Origin: Parasedimentitalea huanghaiensis
Lineage (GTDB): Bacteria; Pseudomonadota; Alphaproteobacteria; Rhodobacterales; Rhodobacteraceae
NCBI RefSeq assembly: GCF_009753675.1
Contig: NZ_WQLV01000017.1
Location: 36,872-100,871 of the forward strand
Direction of reading: 5' to 3'
Length of the DNA: 64,000 nt
The notes under the pieces were generated by a model that worked only from the letters and a program-made list of their open reading frames with translations, searched no databases and was not told where the DNA came from. Position numbers and translations under genes: made by a program. Numbering within the stretch: the first letter of the stretch is position 1; each line of letters begins with the position of its first letter. Positions 8,996-18,446 of the stretch are shown in pieces.

Positions 8996-9804
8996 TTGCG
9001 ACGAAAGGGTAGGCAGAGGCTCCACCATAGATTGGTGGGTTGATCATCGCGCCATTGCAAACCGACCTTCATCGCGTCGTGCCCCTCTTTTGGCTGCGAA
9101 ACATAGGTTCCAAACATCTTGTCCCAAATGGACAGGGCAAACCCATAGTTGCTGTCGTGCTCGGTGCGACGGGTTGAGTGGTGAACGCGGTGCATGTCGG
9201 GCGTGACCAGAACCAAACGCACCAAACGATCCATCGTCAGCGGAAGATGCAGGTTGGAATGGTTGAACAAGGCCGTACCATTGAGCAGGATTTCAAACAC
9301 GACCACGGCGATTGCTGTTGGACCCAACAGGTAGATCAACCCAATCTTCAGCACCATGGACAGCGCAATTTCCGCCGGGTGAAACCGAACGGCGGTGGTG
9401 ACATCCATATCAAGGTCAGCGTGGTGCACCCGGTGCAGGCGCCACAGCAGCGGAACCTTGTGGGTGATCAGATGTTGCAGCCAGATTGCAAAGTCTAGGA
9501 ACAGCACAGCAAGGGTGAATTCAAGCCAGACAGGCAGTTCAACCGCATTGAACAGGCCCCAGGCCTTTGTCTGTGCATCCAGTGCCGCCCCGACGGCGAG
9601 TAAGGGCAGCCCAAATGCAACCGCGCGCAGGGTCAGTGTGTTGAGAACCGTGATTGAGAGGTTGGTGAACCAACGGTTGGCGCGTGGCTGCTGGCGGGCG
9701 CGGCGCGGGGCCAGGTGCTCGGCGCAGGCAAATACTGCAAACAGCCCCAAGAAGATGCCAAGACGGAGTGTGGTTTCGTTTTCCATGCATTCAGAAAGGC
9801 GCAT
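8992..9804 (-). CDS. Sterol desaturase / fatty-acid hydroxylase family membrane protein
   Basis: A di-iron membrane oxygenase of the sterol-desaturase superfamily, about 270 residues with four to five hydrophobic segments. The histidine boxes are visible in order: HLITH, HRVHHAD, HSNLH and HRVHHS. Bacterial members hydroxylate or desaturate lipids, carotenoids or sterol-like substrates; which applies here is not shown. The start may be ATG at 9804 or at 9786 (MENETT). First gene of the operon that continues with the ferredoxin-like and SixA genes; the iron-sulfur protein could be its electron donor, which is an inference from context only. Confidence 0.85.
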   Translation of the reverse strand: MRLSECMENETTLRLGIFLGLFAVFACAEHLAPRRARQQPRANRWFTNLSITVLNTLTLRAVAFGLPLLAVGAALDAQTKAWGLFNAVELPVWLEFTLAVLFLDFAIWLQHLITHKVPLLWRLHRVHHADLDMDVTTAVRFHPAEIALSMVLKIGLIYLLGPTAIAVVVFEILLNGTALFNHSNLHLPLTMDRLVRLVLVTPDMHRVHHSTRRTEHDSNYGFALSIWDKMFGTYVSQPKEGHDAMKVGLQWRDDQPTNLWWSLCLPFRRK

Positions 9805-9859
9805 ATGAAAGTCAAACGCAAGTCCGGATAATACACGTTGCTGTCAGGTTGCAGCTAAG

Positions 9860-9881
9860 GGCGGGGCGTAAACCCCGCCTT
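9860..9881. terminator. GC-rich hairpin downstream of argB
   Basis: GCGGGG pairs with CCCCGC around CGTAAA, flanked by AAGG and CCTTTCT. It lies just beyond the argB stop on the minus strand. The T-rich side is on the plus strand, so it is a weak candidate terminator for argB. Confidence 0.4.
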
Positions 9882-9887
9882 TCTGTA

Positions 9888-10751
9888 CTAGTCAGGCCGG
9901 ATCATCGATCCAGCGCCGTGGAGTGTAAACAGCTCCAGCAGGACCGAGTTCTGGACGCGTCCATCCACGATGGTACAGGCCCGCACACCGTTGCGAACGG
10001 CCTGCAAAGCAGTTTCGGTTTTGGGGATCATGCCACCGGCAATGACACCACTGCGGGTCATTGCTTCCACATCTGTGGCTTTCAGCTCCGTGACCACATC
10101 GCCCTCGGCATTTTTAACACCGGCGACATCCGTCAGGAGCAGCAACCGGTCCGCCTTGAGCGCAGAGGCCACTGCGCCTGCGGCAGTGTCACCGTTGATG
10201 TTGAATGTCTCTCCGTCGCGACCTGCACCAATTGGGGCAATCACCGGGATCATGTCCTTTTCAAACAGGTGATGCAGAACCGAGGCATCCATGTTTGCCG
10301 GGGTGCCAACAAAACCCAGATCAGGATTGGTCTGATCACAGGTGATCAGGTTAGCATCCTTGCCGGACAGCCCAACACCCATACCACCCTGACGGTTGAT
10401 CGCCTGAACAATGCGTTTATTGACCAGACCGGACAAGACCATTTCCACCACTTCCATGGTGGCTTTGTCGGTGACGCGCTTACCACCCACAAACTCGGAT
10501 TTGATTTCCAGCTTGTCCAGCATGGCGTTGATCATTGGCCCCCCGCCATGAACGATCACCGGGTTTACGCCGACTTGTCGCAGCAGAACCATGTCACGGG
10601 CAAAAGTATCCATTGCTTCGTCGCTGCCCATGGCGTGACCGCCAAGTTTGACGACGACAATAGCCCCATCGTAGCGCTGCAAGTAAGGCAGTGCGCTGGA
10701 CAATGTGGCGGCGGTGGCAATCCAATCGCGGTTCATATGCTGTTTCTTCAT
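9888..10751 (-). CDS. argB: Acetylglutamate kinase
   Basis: Second step of arginine biosynthesis, phosphorylating N-acetyl-L-glutamate, in the cytosol; 287 residues, the usual ArgB length. The VVKLGGHAM phosphate-binding strand is at residues 32-40, [11 protein letters not shown] at about 67-77, a substrate-binding NMDASVLHH region follows, and [11 protein letters not shown] lies near the nucleotide site. The N-terminal [24 protein letters not shown] helix is the extension that mediates hexamer formation and arginine feedback inhibition in long ArgB proteins, so feedback control is plausible. Monocistronic, divergent from the SDR gene. Confidence 0.96.
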   Translation of the reverse strand: MKKQHMNRDWIATAATLSSALPYLQRYDGAIVVVKLGGHAMGSDEAMDTFARDMVLLRQVGVNPVIVHGGGPMINAMLDKLEIKSEFVGGKRVTDKATMEVVEMVLSGLVNKRIVQAINRQGGMGVGLSGKDANLITCDQTNPDLGFVGTPANMDASVLHHLFEKDMIPVIAPIGAGRDGETFNINGDTAAGAVASALKADRLLLLTDVAGVKNAEGDVVTELKATDVEAMTRSGVIAGGMIPKTETALQAVRNGVRACTIVDGRVQNSVLLELFTLHGAGSMIRPD

Positions 10752-10871
10752 CGCTTGGGGTCCCTTTGACGGTTTCTGTTACGCGGTTCTGCCGTCGCTG
10801 CCAAGTGTAGCGTTGCAGCTGGGGGCCGCAGTGATAGGGTTGGCTGGAAATTCAAAGCTGAGGACCGGCTA

Positions 10872-11600
10872 ATGCGCCAAAAGACAATGTTGCTGACCGG
10901 AGCCAGCCGGGGCATAGGACATGCCACCGTGCGCCGCTTTAATAGCGAAGGCTGGCGCGTGATCACCTGCTCGCGCCATCCGTTCCCCGTGGAATGCCCC
11001 TGGGGGGGCGGACAGGAAAACCACGTACAGGTTGATCTGGGCGATCCGGCAGGCACCATCAATGCGGTGGGAGTCATTCAGGACCTGCTGGACGGGCCGC
11101 TGGATGCGCTGGTCAACAACGCCGGGATTTCACCCAAAGGCCCAAATGGCGAGCGGTTGAGTACGCTGGACACCGATCTGATGGACTGGGGCAAGGTGTT
11201 CCACGTCAACTTCTTTGCATCCGTCGTGCTGGCACGCGGGTTAAAAGACGAACTGGCCGCCGCCAAAGGTTCAGTTGTCAACGTGACGTCAATCGCGGGC
11301 AGTCGGGTGCATCCATTCGCTGGGGCGGCTTATGCCACCTCCAAGGCCGCGCTGGCGGCGCTGACGCGCGAAATGGCACATGACTTTGGCCCGCTTGGCG
11401 TGCGGGTCAATGCGATTGCGCCAGGAGAGGTGGAAACTGCGATTCTATCGCCAGGCACAGACAAAATCGTCAGGAAGTTGCCAATGCAGCGTTTGGGCCA
11501 GCCAGAGGAAGTCGCAGCCGCGATCTTCTTCCTGTGCTCAAACGACAGTTCCTACATCTCTGGTGCCGAGATTGAGGTGAATGGAGCGCAGCACGTCTAG
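10872..11600 (+). CDS. Short-chain dehydrogenase/reductase, NAD(P)-dependent
   Basis: A 242-residue classical SDR oxidoreductase with a Rossmann fold. The cofactor motif TGASRGIG is at residues 9-16, NNAG lies in the ALVNNAGIS strand, the catalytic Ser is in NVTSIAGS and the catalytic pair YATSK has Tyr154 and Lys158. The C-terminus AEIEVNGAQHV resembles FabG/gluconate-dehydrogenase-like SDRs. The substrate is unknown. It is transcribed alone between divergent argB and the convergent PepSY gene, with a shared terminator after it. Confidence 0.9.
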   Translation: MRQKTMLLTGASRGIGHATVRRFNSEGWRVITCSRHPFPVECPWGGGQENHVQVDLGDPAGTINAVGVIQDLLDGPLDALVNNAGISPKGPNGERLSTLDTDLMDWGKVFHVNFFASVVLARGLKDELAAAKGSVVNVTSIAGSRVHPFAGAAYATSKAALAALTREMAHDFGPLGVRVNAIAPGEVETAILSPGTDKIVRKLPMQRLGQPEEVAAAIFFLCSNDSSYISGAEIEVNGAQHV

Positions 11601-11630
11601 GTTGAAAGCAGAACCGGGTAATTTGAAAAC

Positions 11631-11661
11631 GGGGCCCAGCTTGTTGTTCAAGCTGGGCCCC
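11631..11661. terminator. Bidirectional terminator between SDR and PepSY genes
   Basis: GGGGCCCAGCTTG and CAAGCTGGGCCCC form a perfect 13-bp stem with loop TTGTT. A T-rich GTGTTTCTTTT follows on the plus strand. It lies between the SDR stop (11600) and the convergent PepSY stop (11672), so it can serve both. Confidence 0.9.
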
Positions 11662-11671
11662 GGTGTTTCTT

Positions 11672-13072
11672 TTATGACAATGCGCGTTTTACGGCTGGGA
11701 TGGTGCCCAGGATCAGCACTTCAAAGGCCAGTACAGCCAGCAAGGTCAGGCCAACCAAGGGGAAGGCCAGCGAGGTGACGACGCAGATCAGTGCAGCGCC
11801 TTTCCAAAGCGGAAGGTCCGCTGGTGCCGGAGGGGCGGCAAGACGGCCGGCGCCAGAGGGCCGACGTTTGATCCACATCACCACGCCTGACACGGAGACA
11901 AAGATCACTGACAGGCAGAACACAGTGTTCAGGATAAGGTTCCACAACCCCATGTCGCCTTCGTGCAGGGCAATCCCAACGGCCATGCTTTTACCCATCA
12001 ACGAATAGTCAGCAAAGCCAACATCGGCGAGGATCTTGCCGGTGTGCTGATCAATGTGAACAGTCCGGTCACAGGTCGGGCAATCGCTGTCATTGCTCAT
12101 GCTATCCTGGCTAAGGGTCCAGACACCTGTTTCGCCACTGGGAAAGTTAATCCGGAACCGGCCTTCATAGCCAAGCGCGCGCCCCAGCATGGCAATGCTA
12201 TCGACTGTGGCGGGCACATCTGCGGGCAGGCCTTCTATGCCAGCATCAGAGCCAGACTCGGGCATCAGGGTCTGTTCCAGCGCCCAGGGAACATCCTTGA
12301 TCGCGCCATGGTTCATATTGGCGTGAGTGTCGTCGGACAGCGGCACGTTCTCCCATTTCTCGGCTGGGAAGCTGCTCCAGGCCTGCACAAGTTTTTCGCC
12401 CCAAATGCCAGTCCAGGACAGTCCGGAGAGCAGGAACAACACCAAGACCACTGAGATGTAGAAACCCGTCACTGCGTGCAGGCTTTTCCAAAGCGCGCGA
12501 CCACGGGCCGCCAGATCCGGGACCAGAACGGTGCGCAGCCCGGTTGTGCGGGGCCACCAAAGGTACAGGCCTGTCAGGACCAGAACGATGCCCAATCCAG
12601 CGGCAATTTCAATCAAACGATCGCCGGTGTCCCCGATCAGAAGGGTGCCGTGAATGTCGTTGGCGAAGTCGTACCAACCAGCCTGGCGCACCCAGGAATC
12701 GATCACTGTGGCATCATAGGGATTTACTGCGACCAGATGCTGAGTGCCTTCGGATTTGACCCGGAACACCGAGGCACGATCTGCTTGTGCTGTGCCGATC
12801 CATTCCACCAGCGTGGCGTCAGGCAGGGCGCTAAGGGCTGCCTGTGATTGTTGCTCAAGACTGAGCGCAACCCCTGTTGGGGTCACGGAAATATGCTCTC
12901 CATCACGGCCCGAGAAAACCGCGATATACATCATCACCAATCCGGTGACCGCCAGCATGATCAGGAAGGGGATAACATATAGGCCAGCATAAAAGTGCCA
13001 GCGCCAGACGGTGAAGTAGAATTTTTCAGATAGCGATCGGGCAGGGCCCGTGGTTTGGCTGTCGGTTGCCAT
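11672..13072 (-). CDS. PepSY-associated TM-helix (iron-regulated-type) membrane protein
   Basis: A 466-residue inner-membrane protein with about four to five membrane segments: near residues 30-55, around 160-180, around 205-230, and two at the C-terminus. Two periplasmic PepSY-like segments are present; the WYDFANDIHGTLLIGDTGDRLIEIAAGLGIVLVLTGLYLWWPR block has its two hallmarks HGTLL and LWWPR. Family members often accompany siderophore receptors or are proposed heme-binding ferric reductases; no receptor is present here. It follows the DUF2946 gene, a frequent pair in Rhodobacterales, at the end of the yidC-engB operon. Confidence 0.85.
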   Translation of the reverse strand: MATDSQTTGPARSLSEKFYFTVWRWHFYAGLYVIPFLIMLAVTGLVMMYIAVFSGRDGEHISVTPTGVALSLEQQSQAALSALPDATLVEWIGTAQADRASVFRVKSEGTQHLVAVNPYDATVIDSWVRQAGWYDFANDIHGTLLIGDTGDRLIEIAAGLGIVLVLTGLYLWWPRTTGLRTVLVPDLAARGRALWKSLHAVTGFYISVVLVLFLLSGLSWTGIWGEKLVQAWSSFPAEKWENVPLSDDTHANMNHGAIKDVPWALEQTLMPESGSDAGIEGLPADVPATVDSIAMLGRALGYEGRFRINFPSGETGVWTLSQDSMSNDSDCPTCDRTVHIDQHTGKILADVGFADYSLMGKSMAVGIALHEGDMGLWNLILNTVFCLSVIFVSVSGVVMWIKRRPSGAGRLAAPPAPADLPLWKGAALICVVTSLAFPLVGLTLLAVLAFEVLILGTIPAVKRALS

Positions 13073-13149
13073 TGGATGATCTCTCCATATCGGAACAGGT
13101 GCCGGTCGCCTTGGACGCCGGACAAAAAGGTATTGGAATGTTCAGAAAA

Positions 13150-13506
13150 TCAGGAGAGTGCGGGCGGGCCGCGGGCATCGTAACGCCAGTGAAACCCGGC
13201 GGTGTAATGGGTAAAGGGTTGGTCGTCCCAGCGGGCGGCAAGGAATGTGCCAAGTGTCAGAGCCGGGTCTGACACAGGGATCAGAGCGGCCGTCGTCAGA
13301 GAAAAGAATGGGCAGCTGCGATCGTCCATCTGTTCGGCGGGGGCCGTGTCTCCACCCAGATCAACCCACTGTTCTTGTGTGCCGTCTGTGGTACAGATTA
13401 CCAGCAGTACTTTGCCGTTAGAACTGGTTGCAGGCATCCAGCCAGCCGGGATCATCCCGGCCAGCATGATTGCCACCAACACCAGATATGACAGCAAGCG
13501 CCTCAC
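13150..13506 (-). CDS. DUF2946-type small secreted or membrane protein
   Basis: 118 residues with an N-terminal hydrophobic segment (about 5-24) that may be a signal peptide or anchor. A VICTTDGTQEQW strand and a SCPFF motif supply two cysteines, and the C-terminus ends ARGPPALS. This is the DUF2946 layout: short exported proteins with CP/FC motifs, often next to copper- or PepSY-related genes. Biochemical role unknown; a periplasmic metal role is only suggested by the PepSY gene next to it. The start is 4 bp after the engB stop, so it belongs to that operon. Confidence 0.75.
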   Translation of the reverse strand: MRRLLSYLVLVAIMLAGMIPAGWMPATSSNGKVLLVICTTDGTQEQWVDLGGDTAPAEQMDDRSCPFFSLTTAALIPVSDPALTLGTFLAARWDDQPFTHYTAGFHWRYDARGPPALS

Positions 13507-13509
13507 AGG

Positions 13510-14160
13510 TTAGACCAAGCCAACGATGATCGAACGCAGGGTGGCAATGCCATCGCCCTTTTCGGAGGAGGTCAGCACCATTTCGGGATAGGCGGCCGGG
13601 TGGTTTGCCAGCTTGCTGCGTACCTGATCCAGCATCCGTGCCATGTCTTTGTCTTTGACCTTATCGGCCTTGGTCAGCACGCACTGGAACGTCACAGCGG
13701 AACTGTCGAGCAGCGACATGATCTCTTCGTCCACTGGTTTGACACCGTGGCGTGCGTCAATCAGCACGAAGGCCCGGCGCAAAGTTTGGCGGCCGGACAG
13801 ATATTGTTTCAGCAGGCGTTGCCACTTTTCGACCACCGGCAGCGGCGCGTTGGCATAGCCATAGCCGGGAAGGTCGACCAGATAGTGGTCAGGCCCCTGG
13901 GTGAAATAGTTGATTTCCTGCGTGCGGCCTGGCGTGTTCGACGCCCGTGCCAGACCTTTGGTGCCGGTCAGCGCGTTGATCAGGCTGGATTTGCCAACAT
14001 TGGAACGGCCTGCAAAACAGACCTCCATCCGGTCGGCTGGTGGCAGGCCGGACATGGCCACAACGCCTTTGACAAACTCGGATTCGCCGGCAAACATTTT
14101 GCGGCCCTTTTCCGTTGTGAAGTCGTCGGGCGTTTCGGCCAGGGTAAATTGGATTTGCAT
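13510..14160 (-). CDS. engB: Ribosome biogenesis GTP-binding protein EngB/YsxC/YihA
   Basis: Small essential-type GTPase acting in 50S ribosome assembly, 216 residues. G1 GRSNVGKSS is at 51-59, G3 DLPGYG at about 96-101 and G4 TKAD near 163. The ~45-residue N-terminal extension with the FTLAETPDD segment is common in alphaproteobacterial EngB. The stop is 4 bp from the DUF2946 gene and the start abuts the MOSC stop at 14160, so it is transcribed from yidC through MOSC, the usual Rhodobacterales order. Confidence 0.95.
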   Translation of the reverse strand: MQIQFTLAETPDDFTTEKGRKMFAGESEFVKGVVAMSGLPPADRMEVCFAGRSNVGKSSLINALTGTKGLARASNTPGRTQEINYFTQGPDHYLVDLPGYGYANAPLPVVEKWQRLLKQYLSGRQTLRRAFVLIDARHGVKPVDEEIMSLLDSSAVTFQCVLTKADKVKDKDMARMLDQVRSKLANHPAAYPEMVLTSSEKGDGIATLRSIIVGLV

Positions 14161-14897
14161 CAGAGCACCTCGAGTGTGTCGCCAAGGGCGACATCACCAT
14201 CATTTTGGACGACGGCAAGAATGCCGAAATCAGTATGACCCCAGTGTTCACGCAGGGCCTTGAGTGTGTTGGCGTCGCGCTCGCCTGTGTCCGGGTTGGC
14301 TTCGGTGGCACGGCAACGAGTGATCCGGTCGATCACCTTTAGGCGGGCACCACCAATCTTCAACTCTTGGTCCACCCAGTCAAATTCTTCGAAAGGAGTG
14401 GAGCCGTCAATCCAGAGATTTCCGCGAAGCCGGCGGGGATCAAGGTTTTGACCAAGTTTGTCCCCCAGTGCGTTCAGCGACGCCAGGGACATGATGGAGA
14501 TTGCCGGAACATCTGCGTCCGCCATACCGCCGTCGGGTGATTTGATCAGCGTATGGGGGGCAGGACGTTCGGAGGGATAGATCGATGTGATCCAGTCGAC
14601 CAGCTTGGCGCTGTCCGCAGAGGGATCGATGGTGAGATCATCCTGTTTAGGATGTCTCAGCGTGATCAGGTCACCATCCGTGACAGCAGTTACAGCCATC
14701 AGTTCTGGTCCGAAACAGCCACGAGCGAAGTTGCGGCAATGCTGCCACGCGCCAGTATCCGTGGCTTTCCCGGTCAATAAGGCCCAGGCTCTATCCAACG
14801 GCAAAGGCCCGCCTTCATTCAGGCGGACCTCTGTAAGTGGTTCGGCCCCGATCCCTTTGATCGGGTGCCGCCACATCTGTGCAACTTTGCTTGTCAT
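14160..14897 (-). CDS. MOSC-domain protein (molybdenum cofactor sulfurase C-terminal-like)
   Basis: 245 residues with an N-terminal MOSC_N beta-barrel-like part (VAQMWRHPIKGIGAEPL) and a C-terminal MOSC domain containing RCRATEANPDTGERDANTLKALREHWGHTDFGI. The conserved Cys in RCRATE matches the residue thought to carry or transfer sulfur in MOSC proteins such as YcbX/mARC, which reduce N-hydroxylated compounds with a molybdenum cofactor. Start codon overlaps the yidC stop (ATGA) and its own stop shares base 14160 with the engB start. Confidence 0.88.
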   Translation of the reverse strand: MTSKVAQMWRHPIKGIGAEPLTEVRLNEGGPLPLDRAWALLTGKATDTGAWQHCRNFARGCFGPELMAVTAVTDGDLITLRHPKQDDLTIDPSADSAKLVDWITSIYPSERPAPHTLIKSPDGGMADADVPAISIMSLASLNALGDKLGQNLDPRRLRGNLWIDGSTPFEEFDWVDQELKIGGARLKVIDRITRCRATEANPDTGERDANTLKALREHWGHTDFGILAVVQNDGDVALGDTLEVL

Positions 14898-16708
14898 TTT
14901 TTATCCGTCTTAGGCGTTTTCTTAAAGCCCGACTTGATATTGCCGAAAATGTCTGGGGTATAACCCTGACTGCGCATGATTAGATATTGCTGTGTGAACG
15001 TGATCGTGTTGTTGGCGATCCAGTAGACAACCAGACCCGACGCAAACCCGCCCAGCATGAACATGAACACCCACGGCATCCAGGCAAAGATCATCTGCTG
15101 GGTTGGATCCGTTGGGGCTGGGTTCAGCTTTTGCTGCAGGAACATCGAGATGCCGAGCAACAAAGGCAGGATGCCGATAAAGACCAAGGCAACAATGGTG
15201 CCGGGTTCGGGGCCTGCCCAAGGCAACCAGCCAAAGAAGTTCATGATCGAGGTTGGGTCAGGGGCACTCAGATCCTGGAAGGGACCAAAGAACGGAGCGT
15301 GACGCAGTTCGATTGTGACAAAAATCACCTTATACAGCGAGAAGAAGATCGGGATCTGCAGCAAGATCGGCAGGCAGCCCGCAGCGGGGTTTACCTTTTC
15401 CTTCTTGTACAGCTCCATCATGCCTTTCTGAATGGCCTGACGGTCGTCGCCAGCTTTCTTCTTCAGCTCTTCCATCTGCGGCTGCAGTTCCTTCATCTTC
15501 GCCATTGAGACGTAGGATTTGTAGGCCAGCGGGAAAAGGATTGCCTTGATGATCAGGGTCAGGCCGATGATCGACCAACCCATGTTGCCAATCAGTTGGT
15601 TCAGGTTGTGCAGCAACCAGAAGATCGGCTTGGTCAGCATAAAGAACCAGCCCCAGTCGATGCTGTCGATGAACCCAGAAACGCCACCTGCTTCGTATTC
15701 GCGGATGGTGGCCCATTCCTTGGCGCCGGCAAACAGCTGTGTGGTGACTTCGGAAGATTGGCCTGCTGCAAGGGTGACAGTCGGCAGCACGATATCTGTT
15801 TGATAGATATCGCGGCGGTCATCGTATTTGGCGATAGATTTGAACGCTTGGCCCGATTCAGGGATCAGTGTCGACATCCAGAAGTGATCGGTGAAGCCAA
15901 TCCAGCCGCTTTCGGCAACCTGGGTGACCTCAGCCTTGCCTTCGCGTGGGTCCACGTCGAAATCAGGCATGCTGCTGTAATCGGTTTCCGTCAGCTCGCC
16001 ATCGGCCATGCCAACAACACCTTCGTGCAGGATGAAGAAGTTCTTCAACTCTGCCGGCTCACCGTGACGCGCAAGGGTGCCGTAGGGCGCCAGTGCAACG
16101 GTGTTGCCCGAGGTGTTTTCAACCGATTGGGTGACTTCAAACATATAGTCTTCGTCGATGGCGATGGTGCGCGAGAAGGTCAGGCCCTTGCCATTGTCCC
16201 AGGTCATGGTGACCGGGGTGTCTGGCGTCAGCGTGTTGTCGCCCTGTGGCTGCCAGATGGTATTGGCACCCGGAACCTCGTCCGGTGCTAGACCTGCACC
16301 CGGAGCCCAGCCATAGAGCGCGTAGTAAGCGCCCGGCTCTCCCACTGGGGACAGCATTTTGACGATTTCAGCGTCATCTTCGATCGAGACTCGGTAATCT
16401 TTCAGCGACAAATCATCAATGCGGCCACCCTGCAGCGAGATGCTGCCGGAAAGGCGAGGTGTGTCGATGTCGATACGGGGTGCCTTGGGCGCTTCGGCTT
16501 CGGCAATCTGTGCCGTCGCGGCGGCATCAGTAGCTGCAGCGCCACCAGCAACCGGGGCGCCGGCGGTATCGCCAGTTGCCACGGTTTCGTTCACCGCAGG
16601 TTCTACGACGGGCGCCGGCTCTGGTGGTGGGAAAAAGGTATACCAACCAAGAATCACCAAAAAGCTGAGGACGGTCGCGAGTATTAAATTTTTGTTCTGG
16701 TCGTCCAT
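14894..16708 (-). CDS. yidC: Membrane protein insertase YidC
   Basis: Inserts and folds inner-membrane proteins, alone or with Sec; 604 residues. I start it at MDDQNKN (16708); the longer open frame to 16768 adds residues unlike any YidC. TM1 is about residues 6-24, followed by a proline/alanine linker and a large periplasmic beta-domain (about 60-345). Five C-terminal membrane segments with the cytosolic KMKELQPQMEELKKK coiled region follow, and PAAGCLPILLQIPIF is the hydrophilic-groove signature helix. First gene of the operon yidC-MOSC-engB-DUF2946-PepSY. Confidence 0.96.
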   Translation of the reverse strand: MDDQNKNLILATVLSFLVILGWYTFFPPPEPAPVVEPAVNETVATGDTAGAPVAGGAAATDAAATAQIAEAEAPKAPRIDIDTPRLSGSISLQGGRIDDLSLKDYRVSIEDDAEIVKMLSPVGEPGAYYALYGWAPGAGLAPDEVPGANTIWQPQGDNTLTPDTPVTMTWDNGKGLTFSRTIAIDEDYMFEVTQSVENTSGNTVALAPYGTLARHGEPAELKNFFILHEGVVGMADGELTETDYSSMPDFDVDPREGKAEVTQVAESGWIGFTDHFWMSTLIPESGQAFKSIAKYDDRRDIYQTDIVLPTVTLAAGQSSEVTTQLFAGAKEWATIREYEAGGVSGFIDSIDWGWFFMLTKPIFWLLHNLNQLIGNMGWSIIGLTLIIKAILFPLAYKSYVSMAKMKELQPQMEELKKKAGDDRQAIQKGMMELYKKEKVNPAAGCLPILLQIPIFFSLYKVIFVTIELRHAPFFGPFQDLSAPDPTSIMNFFGWLPWAGPEPGTIVALVFIGILPLLLGISMFLQQKLNPAPTDPTQQMIFAWMPWVFMFMLGGFASGLVVYWIANNTITFTQQYLIMRSQGYTPDIFGNIKSGFKKTPKTDKK

Positions 16709-16831
16709 TTGGGACTGCCACCTTGTACAGGGAATGACAGGGTGTGGTTCAACAGAGATGGACCCCAAAGGTCAAGCAGATTCGGGAGGATCGGGGCGTC
16801 AATACGCCCCAATTGGTAAATTCAGCCGCTG

Positions 16832-18376
16832 TTAGCTGCGCTGTTTGCCAATTGCAGGGGCGTCCTGCAGTTTTGCCTGATGGGCAGTGATCCAGTCCAA
16901 TGTCTGGTCAAATGGCATCGGGCGACCAATGCCAAAGCCCTGCACATGGTCACAGCCAAGCTGCGCCAGCAGCGCATGTTCGCCCACGGTTTCCACACCT
17001 TCGGCCAGGGTTTCCAGCTCCAGCCGCTCGGCCATTGTCAGAATGGCACCGATCAGTTTTTGCTGTTCCGGGTCGCGATCAGCCTTCATCACAAAAGACC
17101 GGTCAATTTTGATACGCGAGATGTTGAAGCGGCGCACCGAGGCAATAGAGGCATGGCCTGTGCCGAAGTCATCCAGATCAATCTGGCAGCCCAGAGTTCC
17201 GAGGCCAGAGATATTGCGGGTGATCACATCATCGGGGGAATCGCTGACCACAGTTTCAAGGATTTCTACCGAGAGCCGTTCCGGGGCCAGGTCAAACCGT
17301 TCCATTTCCCATTTGACGCGGTCCACCAGACCAGGGTTCTGCAATTCATCAGTGGCGAAGTTGACACCAACGGTAGGGACATCCACTCCGGCGGCATCCC
17401 AGGCCTTAAGAGCGGTCAGCGCGTGATACAGCATCACCTGGCTGAGACGTTCCATCAATCCAGCTTCTTCCAAGGCAGGCAGGAAGGTGGAGGGCGGGAT
17501 CATGCCATGTACAGGGTGCGACCAGCGGGCCAATGCCTCAAATCCAGTTACTTTCCCGGTATCGGTTGAAATCTGCGGCTGGAACCAGGGCTGAATTTGA
17601 CCACCTTCCAGTGCTGTGGCGGCATCTTCACGCAGATCGCTGCGCGCCTTGGTGCGGCGGTGAATGTCGGCGCTATAGGCACGAATACCGGATGGCCCGT
17701 TATGTTGAGCATCGCCCAACGCGGCGGCGGAGGCTGATAGCCAGTCAGAGGGGCTGTTTCCTGGGGCGCGGTTACGCATGCAGAAGCCAATTGAACAGGA
17801 CAGGTAGATCGAGGCCCCATCCAGCGAAATGGGCTCTTCCAGAGCGGCCTGCAACCGGCCGGCCAGTTGCACGGTGAGCTCAAGATCTAGCTGTTGTACC
17901 GGCATCAGGCAGATTCCGAATTTGCTATCGCCAATCCGGGCAACGGTGTCGTTATCACGAAGTGTCGCAACGATCCGCTCGCCGCAGCGTTGTAGTGCCG
18001 CATCTCCGGCGGATTGGCCATGTCGCGTGACCAGTTCCTTGTATTCGTCAATTTCCAAAACCAAGGTGGCGGATCTTAGGCCGGTGTCATCGGTGCCGTA
18101 GTAGACCCGCTCAAGCTCCATTTCGAAACCTTCACGCAACAACATGCCTGTGACGCTATCGCGCGGAATGTAAGACATCTTGGAGTTGCCAAAAGCACCC
18201 ATGGCGGCAAACACGATCGGCAGCCCCAGTGCGACACTCAGCAATGCAACCTCACCGCCCAGCCAGAACATGGCAAGGGTCAGTGCTGGTATAAATGCAA
18301 GAACCGGAGGACCAAGCAGGACCGGAGCGATTTTGCTACGAATTCGCATCAGTCGACCTGAATTCGGATTGAGCAT
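16832..18376 (-). CDS. GGDEF/EAL-domain protein, probable c-di-GMP phosphodiesterase
   Basis: 514 residues: two N-terminal membrane segments (about 19-37 and 43-61), a GGDEF-like domain (about 75-235) and an EAL domain (about 250-505). The GGDEF active-site loop reads RIGDSKFG (IGDSK at 148-152), so the cyclase half is probably inactive. The EAL half keeps E280-A281-L282, the ILETV Glu, DDFGTGHAS, KIDRSF and ETLAEGVET. The net prediction is c-di-GMP hydrolysis controlled from the membrane. There is no sensory domain beyond the helices. Transcribed alone, 70 bp after the end of ttcA. Confidence 0.9.
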   Translation of the reverse strand: MLNPNSGRLMRIRSKIAPVLLGPPVLAFIPALTLAMFWLGGEVALLSVALGLPIVFAAMGAFGNSKMSYIPRDSVTGMLLREGFEMELERVYYGTDDTGLRSATLVLEIDEYKELVTRHGQSAGDAALQRCGERIVATLRDNDTVARIGDSKFGICLMPVQQLDLELTVQLAGRLQAALEEPISLDGASIYLSCSIGFCMRNRAPGNSPSDWLSASAAALGDAQHNGPSGIRAYSADIHRRTKARSDLREDAATALEGGQIQPWFQPQISTDTGKVTGFEALARWSHPVHGMIPPSTFLPALEEAGLMERLSQVMLYHALTALKAWDAAGVDVPTVGVNFATDELQNPGLVDRVKWEMERFDLAPERLSVEILETVVSDSPDDVITRNISGLGTLGCQIDLDDFGTGHASIASVRRFNISRIKIDRSFVMKADRDPEQQKLIGAILTMAERLELETLAEGVETVGEHALLAQLGCDHVQGFGIGRPMPFDQTLDWITAHQAKLQDAPAIGKQRS

Positions 18377-18446
18377 GAAATGACCTTTCGCCTAAACGCA
18401 CCTTACGCGCTAATAGGAGAATAGGGTCGTTGGTCTGACTCGACCG

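Noticed and set aside
9684..10769. 361-codon plus-strand frame opposite argB
   Set aside because: argB on the minus strand is unmistakable; the His/Gln-rich translation is typical of antisense frames.
16709..16768. Longer N-terminus for YidC
   Set aside because: The added 20 residues lack a signal or homology; MDDQNKNLILA is the standard YidC start.
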